Positions 33,568 to 40,125 of a DNA stretch of 40,125 nt are shown piece after piece; the first letter of the stretch is position 1, and each line of letters opens with the position of its first letter. The translations under genes and the position numbers were made by a program. Under the pieces are notes generated by a model. It was not told the DNA's origin. It searched no databases and saw only the letters and a list, made by a program, of their open reading frames with translations. The stretch is from Flavobacteriales bacterium UBA1494. Lineage in GTDB: Bacteria; Bacteroidota; Bacteroidia; Flavobacteriales_E; Vicingaceae. The stretch lies in the NCBI GenBank assembly GCA_905182175.1, contig CAJJAT010000021.1, positions 1 through 40,125 of the forward strand, in the 5' to 3' direction.

Positions 33568-34698
33568 TCAATTTGAAAGAAATAAATCTATATTACTATT
33601 AATTATGTCTTTATTGACGAAGGTTTTGTTAGAATATTTGAAACATGATTGAGACCAATTTTTATATTGATTATCTCCCATGGAATAAGCATATTCCATT
33701 TTGACCTTCCAAGAAGAAATATCGTGTAAAGCTAAATCAAACCCGACTTGTTCTTCCTCTAATCCAACCCAAGGAGTTTGATCACTTATAATAACCGGAA
33801 CTCCAATGTTAATTGCTTCTACAATTGAGTGTCCGTAGTTTTCATTAAAGCTTGGAAGAACATAGAATTGATACTTTTTAAGTGTTTCATTCACCTTATC
33901 AGGAGATAAAATTCCCTTGTATGCGACCCGACTATCTTTATCTATATAGTTCAGACATTGACGCCAGTAATCATCCTCTTCTATTGGTCCGAAAATATCA
34001 AATTGCAACTCTGTTAGCTCTTTTAAGGAAGATAGTAATCGTAAGAAATAAATCAAGTTTTTTTTCTCCGAGACTCTAGATATAAAGACCAATTTGAGCT
34101 CATTCTCTTTCTTAAATCCTTCCTGTAGTTCTCTTTTTCCTGGTTCAGAAGATATATTTTGTGCGACAAAAATTTTAGCTCCATCTCCAAATACATTTTT
34201 TACTTCTTTTGCTTCTTGATCAGTGGAAGTATGCCAAATAATATTTTTTAATACCAAAAACTTTGCTAAACCTAAAAATATTTTCTTCTTCATTGGTTTT
34301 ATAGCCAACGCACCTGCCCCTAACATCCCTCGTGGAGCAATGATGTTTCTGACTTTTGTTTTCGCCTGAAAGTACATCAGAGGTTTTATAGTATATCCGA
34401 GAGAGAACATACTATTGTAGTACACAATTTCTGGCTGTTTATTTTCGATAATGCCTTCGTATATCTTCTTCCTATCAGCACTCTCATTCAAATAGTAAAT
34501 TGAATATTTATCTCTGTTGATTTGACAGTTCACCTTAACATCTAAAACCGTTCCATCTGCATCTCTATTTGAAGTCACAACTGTAAAATCGCATTCATTC
34601 GAAATAGCCCCTATAATATTAAAAACAGATTTAATGGGTCCTCCAGCTTTATAAGCAGGATAAAACCAATCTATGAATATAATTACTGCTCTTTTCAT
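33568..34698 (-). CDS. Family 4 glycosyltransferase
   Basis: A 376-residue GT-B fold glycosyltransferase. The N-terminus has the acceptor-domain signature FYPAYKAGGPIKSVFNII, the centre the linker KLVFISRVSEKKNLIYFLRLL, and the donor-domain EX7E motif is ENYGHSIVE in FNENYGHSIVEAINIGVPVI. It probably adds a hexose to the lipid-linked repeat unit. It follows the next GT4 by 1 bp and precedes the carbamoyltransferase, all on the minus strand. The donor sugar cannot be inferred. Confidence 0.92.
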   Translation of the reverse strand: MKRAVIIFIDWFYPAYKAGGPIKSVFNIIGAISNECDFTVVTSNRDADGTVLDVKVNCQINRDKYSIYYLNESADRKKIYEGIIENKQPEIVYYNSMFSLGYTIKPLMYFQAKTKVRNIIAPRGMLGAGALAIKPMKKKIFLGLAKFLVLKNIIWHTSTDQEAKEVKNVFGDGAKIFVAQNISSEPGKRELQEGFKKENELKLVFISRVSEKKNLIYFLRLLSSLKELTELQFDIFGPIEEDDYWRQCLNYIDKDSRVAYKGILSPDKVNETLKKYQFYVLPSFNENYGHSIVEAINIGVPVIISDQTPWVGLEEEQVGFDLALHDISSWKVKMEYAYSMGDNQYKNWSQSCFKYSNKTFVNKDIINSNIDLFLSN

Positions 34699-34699
34699 A

Positions 34700-35692
34700 T
34701 TAACTTGAAGCCACCTTTTTATACACTCTCAAGTACTTCTCTCCTATATCTCTTGGGTTAAATCGTTTTATATTTTCTTGCCCAAGCACGACAAGCTCTG
34801 CACTAAACTTTTCATCCTTTAATATTTTTTTTACTCCTTTCCTTATTTGTTCTACTGAATATGGATTCACAAGCAATGCTCCCCTCCCAGCAATCTCAGG
34901 CATTGACGCAACGTTACTAGTAAGCACAGGACGCCCCGTGGCTTGTGCTTCTATGATAGGCAGACCAAATCCTTCATAAGTAGAAACAAATAAGACAAGA
35001 TCTGATAATGCATAAAGATCATTTAATTCTTTATTGGACACTGATTCAAAATAATCATATATAATACCCCTTCGCTTCATCTTCGCTTTCTGAATAGGAG
35101 TTGGTTTTCCTACTATAATCAACCTACAATTGAAACCGGCTAGAGCTTCTACCACACGTAAAAGATTCTTGTTTTTTTTCACACCTATTTGCAAAAGAAT
35201 AGGGGGGTCATTTTTTTGTTCAATCTTCTGCTGGTAAAAAAATTCAGGAGAAACTGAGTTGGCAATGGTGATATATTTGCTTCTCGAAACATTATATCTG
35301 GCTACAACTTCACTACATGTAAATTCAGAGATAAATATAATCTGCTGAACCCGGGATATTGGAAGTTTAAACCATAAGTATTCAAATATTTTTTTCCTCA
35401 ATCCCTTGTAAGTATAAACAGGGTATATATCATGAACTGTTAAGATAGATCCCTTTTTAGGAAGAAAAACAGCGATATAATTTATATCCCCACTTATATG
35501 ATTCACATCTCCCCTTTTAAGTCCTGCATACATCGCATTTAACACTCTTCTAACTATTCCTTTACTTTCAAATGGCATTATACACACTTGAAAATTTACC
35601 TTATTTGCTAAAAATGGCAATAAAGAAGAATAAACTCGCTCTATGCTATGTTGCCCAGGATATGGTTTTCTTAAAAACAAGACTACCTTCAT
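34700..35692 (-). CDS. Family 4 glycosyltransferase
   Basis: A 330-residue GT-B glycosyltransferase, slightly short for the family. LTVHDIYPVYTYKGLRKKIFEYLWF lies in the acceptor domain, PPILLQIGVKKNKNLLRVVEAL in the linker, and YEGFGLPIIEAQATGRPVLTS holds the EX7E motif of the donor site, followed by EIAGRGALLVNP. It resembles mannosyltransferase-like enzymes of O-antigen clusters. Its ATG overlaps the stop of the upstream polymerase gene by 4 bp, a sign of translational coupling, and its stop lies 1 bp before the next GT4. Confidence 0.92.
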   Translation of the reverse strand: MKVVLFLRKPYPGQHSIERVYSSLLPFLANKVNFQVCIMPFESKGIVRRVLNAMYAGLKRGDVNHISGDINYIAVFLPKKGSILTVHDIYPVYTYKGLRKKIFEYLWFKLPISRVQQIIFISEFTCSEVVARYNVSRSKYITIANSVSPEFFYQQKIEQKNDPPILLQIGVKKNKNLLRVVEALAGFNCRLIIVGKPTPIQKAKMKRRGIIYDYFESVSNKELNDLYALSDLVLFVSTYEGFGLPIIEAQATGRPVLTSNVASMPEIAGRGALLVNPYSVEQIRKGVKKILKDEKFSAELVVLGQENIKRFNPRDIGEKYLRVYKKVASS

Positions 35693-37035
35693 AGCATTCG
35701 ATTTTTCTCAGCTTCAAAGGCACCCAAAAGAAAAAATAAAGTAGCTGTACCACTTAGGACTATAGAAACGCAATACATAAAGATAATGTAAATCGAAAAT
35801 CTATTTGCGGCAATCTTGCGATCCATGGCAATATTAATAAATGGAATAAGAAGAATAAAGAGCCCAATAATACCGAAGTCATATATAAATATCAATAAGT
35901 CAGAGTTAAATGGGACTAAAAATGTGCCATTATTTAAAATTCCTGCCTTTCCTGGATATTCTTTTGCCAAAGCTAAGTTATATACCCCTGGGCCTAGCCC
36001 TATTACAAACATCCCAAGGTTATTGACCATAAATTCTTGACCATATACTTCTGACCTTATTATATTGCTCTCCAGTTGCCCTTCCACCCGAATATCATAT
36101 ACCAGGTTTAGGTAATCGCTCTCACTTGCAAAAGCGACGATTCCTACAAAACCAAAAAAGAAAATATATCGAATAATTTGACCGTTGTAGTTCCGAAATA
36201 TTGAATAAAGCAATAGAAGCATGATAAAAACTGCCAATACAAAATAAATAGAAGTAGAATATGTTAGCCATAGTACTACGAAGTGAAAAATCAGAACAAT
36301 AATTAAGGGGAAAAATCCGATACGATTCTTTATGCTTTTGTAATACTTTAAAATGATTAAAATCCCAATCACAATAAAATAAGTGAGTCGCTTGGGTTCA
36401 TTAGCTAAAGAATTTACTCGGAAAATCAATTCTTCATTATTATTAAACCCTCCAAAACCAGATGTTTTATCAGAATAAACTATCCCGCGATAAGGCCATC
36501 CAAATTCATTGGCATAAAACTGATAAACTCCATATAAACACAAGATACTAGTCGTAATTAAGAAGCTTTTTAATAACCGCTGGACACCTAATTGTAGTGT
36601 GCATTCCTTCCGAACTATCAAAAAAATTAACATGTAATTCAGATACCCAATTGCTTGAATAATTAAGCGAGTTCCAACAATTGAGCTCGTAAGGTAGCTC
36701 GAATAATAATTCGAATAAAATGATCCTATTACAGTTGAAAAAATAACCATGACCAGCACTGTTATAATCCAAAATTGATTTTTAACAGAGTTTTTATAGT
36801 AACCTATTCCTTTACTGGCGACCGTAGCAATCACAAAAACCGCAGGCACTAATTTATCGGGCGTTAACCGTGGACCCACTTCAATAAAAAAGAAAAAACT
36901 GAGGCAAGCCGGTAGAATAAAAAGTATCCGATGAGGTTTAGTAAACCCTGCAAATACAGCGTAAGCCATCAAACTATAAACAACAATATAATCTATAGGC
37001 CCATGCCCCAGTACATTACCCATGATATGTCTCAA
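35689..37035 (-). CDS. Wzy-like O-antigen/exopolysaccharide polymerase
   Basis: A 448-residue integral membrane protein with about 11 predicted hydrophobic helices. The large outer loop near residues 330-390 carries FVIGLGPGVYNLALAKEYPG and FNSDLLIFIYDFGIIGLFIL, matching the O-antigen ligase/polymerase (Wzy_C-like) pattern of G-x-GPG-x-(F/Y) followed by a loop before two helices. It is expected to join repeat units on the periplasmic side. Ligase and polymerase roles cannot be separated by sequence alone, but its place among GT4 genes favours the polymerase. ATG 37035 overlaps the upstream GT4 by 20 bp; ATG 37023 is an alternative. No Wzx flippase is in the window. Confidence 0.82.
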   Translation of the reverse strand: MRHIMGNVLGHGPIDYIVVYSLMAYAVFAGFTKPHRILFILPACLSFFFFIEVGPRLTPDKLVPAVFVIATVASKGIGYYKNSVKNQFWIITVLVMVIFSTVIGSFYSNYYSSYLTSSIVGTRLIIQAIGYLNYMLIFLIVRKECTLQLGVQRLLKSFLITTSILCLYGVYQFYANEFGWPYRGIVYSDKTSGFGGFNNNEELIFRVNSLANEPKRLTYFIVIGILIILKYYKSIKNRIGFFPLIIVLIFHFVVLWLTYSTSIYFVLAVFIMLLLLYSIFRNYNGQIIRYIFFFGFVGIVAFASESDYLNLVYDIRVEGQLESNIIRSEVYGQEFMVNNLGMFVIGLGPGVYNLALAKEYPGKAGILNNGTFLVPFNSDLLIFIYDFGIIGLFILLIPFINIAMDRKIAANRFSIYIIFMYCVSIVLSGTATLFFLLGAFEAEKNRML

Positions 37036-38194
37036 TTAAGCGGTCTACTGCATTTTCCCAAGTATACGTATTTATAAATAAGTTATACTTCTTCTCGTCG
37101 ACCTTTAGATGATCGACTATTTTTATGTAATGATGGATCAATTTATTCTGATTTGCATCTTTTAAGTCAATTAATATACCATCTACCATATCCATCATTT
37201 CAGGTATTGCCCCCACTGGAGTTGCTATAACAGGTAATCGATAAGAAACTGCATCTAAAACAGTCATGCAAAACCCCTCTTCAGATGACAATTGTAGGTA
37301 CAAATCTGCAGATTGATATAATTCAATTAATGTTTCTTCAGGAATATTATGATTTACTGTAACCACCTTATCCAATTTCCTTTTATTGAGCGCATTTAGA
37401 AAGTATTTGTAATATCTTTTATTTCTTATTGGACCTACAACATTCCATTTAAATTCTACTCCATTATTCAATAAGTAATGAGCAATATCTGCTATTAAAT
37501 GTTGGTTTTTATGCGGGACAAAACCTCCTACGGTTAATAAACGAATCGGGCCAGAAGAGCGCTCTTTTGGTAACACAGAAACCTTAGCTCCCCCATGACC
37601 GATTACTTTTATTGAAGAGTTTTCTACATAACTCATAAGATTCACTCTAACTTCTTCGCTAGGGACAATATAAACGTCAAACTTATTTTTTTGAATTCGT
37701 CTGCGATTCATAAAACCTACGATTTCTTTACGAGCTGTATCTTTAAGATACAGCAAAGTAGAGTCTCCCCTCCAAGAGTTAGAACACTCCTGAGGCGGAA
37801 TGTTATGAATGGTATTAATTGTTCTTATCCTTTTCTCTCTTAATTTTTTAGTATCCAGAATTTCGGCTATAAATAGACCAAATAAAATATGTATTAAATT
37901 AATATTATAGTTCTGAGATAAAGTAAAAACACTATTCTTTATATAAGTACAATAGAGGTTTCGTTCCTCTGCATCAAAATTTAACTCTCCAACTGACTTA
38001 ACTCCTAATTTTAAAAGGACCAATGGAGATGAGACATGCTTCTCTTCAACAATTTTACCGAGCTCACCAACTGCTGGAGCCAGTAAATACACCTTATTTA
38101 TCTTTTTTGATAGTGTTACAGCTGTGTTTTCTACATAGGAAACAGTGCCCCCAATTTTAGGAAAATAATGCTCGGAAAGTAAAAGGGCATTCAT
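37016..38194 (-). CDS. Family 4 glycosyltransferase
   Basis: A 392-residue GT-B glycosyltransferase. The N-terminus MNALLLSEHYFPKIGGTVSYVENTA is the classic GT4 acceptor segment with the GG loop. RLLTVGGFVPHKNQHLIADIAHYL is the linker. The donor motif reads SSEEGFCMTVLDAVSYRLPVIATPVGAIPEMM, where the second Glu of EX7E is Asp, a tolerated but less common variant. An upstream ATG at 38200 adds two residues. It lies downstream of the broken acyltransferase and overlaps the polymerase gene. Confidence 0.9.
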   Translation of the reverse strand: MNALLLSEHYFPKIGGTVSYVENTAVTLSKKINKVYLLAPAVGELGKIVEEKHVSSPLVLLKLGVKSVGELNFDAEERNLYCTYIKNSVFTLSQNYNINLIHILFGLFIAEILDTKKLREKRIRTINTIHNIPPQECSNSWRGDSTLLYLKDTARKEIVGFMNRRRIQKNKFDVYIVPSEEVRVNLMSYVENSSIKVIGHGGAKVSVLPKERSSGPIRLLTVGGFVPHKNQHLIADIAHYLLNNGVEFKWNVVGPIRNKRYYKYFLNALNKRKLDKVVTVNHNIPEETLIELYQSADLYLQLSSEEGFCMTVLDAVSYRLPVIATPVGAIPEMMDMVDGILIDLKDANQNKLIHHYIKIVDHLKVDEKKYNLFINTYTWENAVDRLIETYHG

Positions 38195-38297
38195 GATCAC
38201 CTAGTGTTGATTCCTTAAAATATTAGGTATGCTAAATTATAGTATTATCTTGATATGTTAGCCAATCAATAAGCGTTTAATTACTAAAGGATATAAT

Positions 38298-39423
38298 TCA
38301 ATTCAGGGGAGGACTCGTTGCTCCCGTTATTCTTCTTTTTAATTTCAAAAAGTGTTTTTCAACAACATGATAACTAGACCAAGCTATTATCATTGATAAC
38401 AATAGACTTATTATATTTTCACCAATACTCACCCAATAAATCGAATCTTCAAGCTTTATGATCTTAGTGATGTTAAATAAAATCAAGATACCTATTGGAT
38501 ATTTACAATAAAGGTCATAGGTATACTTCCCCCAATAATTTAAAAACTTTACCCTCCCTAAATTAAAAAGAGGGTTCTTCACAAACACCTGTTCAAAAAT
38601 GATGTAGGCAAAAAAAAATCCTGATAGAGTCGTAAAAAAAGCAATTCCAAGAGAAGATGTAAAGTAAATGGGGTAAAGAAAGATCATCGTCAAGCCAAAT
38701 ACATAAATACCAGAATTGACTAGTTTAGGAATGAAGATCGAAGATTGAAGAAATTTTTTCGCAAAACAAAAATAGCCCAACAAGCAACCTATGCCTAAAA
38801 CTCCCATAACGCTAAACGTATGATAGACTAACGTTTTAAAATCTTCAAAATTTAAATACCTAAAATAAATCGACCCAGCAATGATAGCCACTATAACCCA
38901 TAAAGGAAGTTTTCTAAAAAAGAACAGTAGAGGCCAAAATAAATAAAATTATTCCTCTACACCTACAGACCACAAAACAATTAAAAATTATTTAAGGGAT
39001 ATGCATCGTGTAAGACTAATTGAAAATTAGGAATGAAAAACAGATAATAATAGAGCGATGCAGTTTCAACTTTCCCTGTCTTAGTAATAATTTCAATAAA
39101 AGATCAAACAAAATAAAAGCATATGCTAAAATCATAAAATAAAGAGGCCAAATCCGCAGTACTCTTCTCGCCCAGAAATTAAGAATATTATACCGCTTTT
39201 TTTCCGATTTATTTTCCTCCACTAGCAATAAGTAAGTAATCAGGAAGCCACTTAAAACAAAAAAAAATCCACTCCTAACCGACCATATTGGTAAACTGAA
39301 AGCATCAATTTGAATACTGAGTTATCTAAAATAGACGATTGTGTTGTATTAAATCCATACACTAGAAACACTCCAAGAAAGGCAATAAATCTCCAAGCAT
39401 CCAAGTTTTTGAAAAAAACTCAT
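38298..39423 (-). pseudogene. Acyltransferase 3 (OafA/YrhL-like) pseudogene
   Basis: Pieces of one membrane O-acyltransferase can be read in order across several frames: DAWRFIAFLGVFLVYGFNT (start region, from ATG 39423), RLGVDFFF/VLSGFLITYLLL, FWARRVLRIWPLYF, LYYYLFFIPNFQLVL, LWSVGVEE-stop-FYLFWPLLFF, then an open C-terminal half. The frame breaks at the A7 run 39412-39418, the A9 run 39259-39267, near 39100-39115, and at the A5 run 38983-38987. An ochre stop replaces Gln of VEEQFYLFWP at 38949-38951. The catalytic His of the first helix appears as Tyr. A GTG at 38891 opens the intact 197-residue C-terminal part (38298-38891), which lacks the active site. The family acetylates surface glycans; here it is most likely dead. 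Confidence 0.88.
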
Positions 39424-39568
39424 TTTCCTGCACTTTTTAGGGTTACTTGCATTTTATTTTATTTTCTCTTTAATTATTTCATCCATTTTCAATAGATGAA
39501 AGGCGATTTTTATTTTCAGGTTACACTGTCTTACGACTAGAAGAACGATCATATTCTCTGCACTTACC
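39424..39568. other. Short spacer with no gene
   Basis: 145 bp between the GT2 and the broken acyltransferase. It is AT-rich, with no terminator and no clear TAnnTTTG box on the minus strand. Confidence 0.4.
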
Positions 39569-40125
39569 TTAGTTCATATACTTAGCACCAGAAGATTTCA
39601 TTTTTAAAGCATTCACAAAGGATCTTATAATCCTTCCTGAAGCCAACAACCACAATTGAGGTCGCATCAAAGTAGTCCTGTTAAAAATCAGATAACGTAT
39701 GGTAGCATGATAATACAACAAACAATACTTAATCGGCGCCATTCTTAAATCGAAATAGATTGCACCCTCCATGTTGTGCTGCTCTTTTATGTAATTACCT
39801 TTATTCCAAGACCTTATGCCTCCTAAAGGATTTCCGATATGGACTAAGCTCGCTTTCGGATCAAAAAGAAAAGGGCCATATTTCCGATGTATTCTTAAGC
39901 AAAAATCTCCTTCCTCTCGGTGAGCTCCCTTCAAGTAATTTTCGTCCATTCCACGAACGGCGATAGCATAATCTTTCCTTACGGATAAGTTATTTGATCT
40001 GCCCACTGAAATATACGCGTTACATCCGAAATTACTTGGAAAATATAACCAACCTGCCTCTGCCGAAAGGTAGCTCATCCAATGTCGTTGATACGTTTTC
40101 TTTTGATTGCCTTCTAATTCTAATG
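39569..40125 (-). CDS. Family 2 glycosyltransferase, cut by the window edge
   Basis: The C-terminal part of a GT2 enzyme; the frame stays open to base 40125 with LELEGNQKKTYQRHWMSYL before the first internal Met, so the N-terminal catalytic half lies outside the window. ISVGRSNNLSVRKDYAIAVRGMDENY matches the (G)xNLSVRR-D...GGFDE block, and HREEGDFCLRIHRKYG matches the ED-x-DLxLR base region, with Glu-Glu-Gly-Asp in place. The ~70-residue C-terminal tail is basic and partly hydrophobic (RMAPIKYCLLYYHATIRYLIF), as in membrane-associated GT2s. It is the first visible gene of the polysaccharide cluster. Confidence 0.88.
   Translation of the reverse strand, partial: LELEGNQKKTYQRHWMSYLSAEAGWLYFPSNFGCNAYISVGRSNNLSVRKDYAIAVRGMDENYLKGAHREEGDFCLRIHRKYGPFLFDPKASLVHIGNPLGGIRSWNKGNYIKEQHNMEGAIYFDLRMAPIKYCLLYYHATIRYLIFNRTTLMRPQLWLLASGRIIRSFVNALKMKSSGAKYMN

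Noticed and set aside
38298-39423. Phase-variable acyltransferase controlled by homopolymer slippage
   Set aside because: A7 and A9 runs would suit phase variation, but a separate stop codon, two further frame breaks and the loss of the catalytic His mean slippage at one tract could not restore the gene.

Overview
The window comes from an AT-rich genome of the phylum Bacteroidota, most likely order Flavobacteriales. Signs of this are a 1,636-residue secreted protein with a gliding/T9SS type B C-terminal sorting domain, DUF4290 next to murA, a DUF6089-type outer membrane barrel, paired M16 peptidases, LuxC beside a ferredoxin, and repeated TAnnTTTG -7 promoter boxes with little Shine-Dalgarno signal. 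The right end holds a surface polysaccharide cluster. No tRNA, rRNA, CRISPR array, transposase or phage gene was seen.

Left part (1-9.5 kb, mostly + strand): a gene-free 1.6 kb, then a UvrD/PcrA helicase, DUF4290, MurA with Asp in place of the fosfomycin-target Cys, and a TlpA-like thioredoxin closed by a perfect terminator. Another gene-poor stretch of about 0.8 kb leads to the grpE-dnaJ chaperone operon, which ends in a bidirectional terminator.

Middle (9.5-22.2 kb): a YkgJ-like cysteine-cluster protein, a standalone MnmD tRNA methyltransferase, a thioredoxin-fold protein lacking the second active-site Cys, a beta-helix lipoprotein, LuxC acyl-CoA reductase with a divergent ferredoxin, and a secreted protein of unknown function. 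Next is a tightly packed minus-strand operon: guaB, a two-domain parvulin PPIase, a SurA-like lipoprotein without a recognisable parvulin domain, SurA, and a MoxR ATPase. It joins nucleotide synthesis with periplasmic/outer-membrane protein folding.

Right part (22.2-40.1 kb): the giant T9SS cargo protein, an active/inactive M16 peptidase pair, a divergent DUF6089 barrel, and then a minus-strand polysaccharide cluster running to the window edge. In transcription order this cluster is a GT2 (cut by the edge), a decayed acyltransferase, a GT4, a Wzy-like polymerase, two more GT4s, a NodU-type carbamoyltransferase and a GT2. It probably builds an O-carbamoylated surface glycan that has lost an O-acylation step.

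No clearly new system stands out. The points most worth following are four genes with a -7 box 4-5 nt before the start codon (predicted leaderless mRNAs), the guaB/PPIase/MoxR operon, the Asp-type MurA, the multiply broken acyltransferase, and a shared GTGTA...TACAC palindrome at the promoters of grpE and mnmD.
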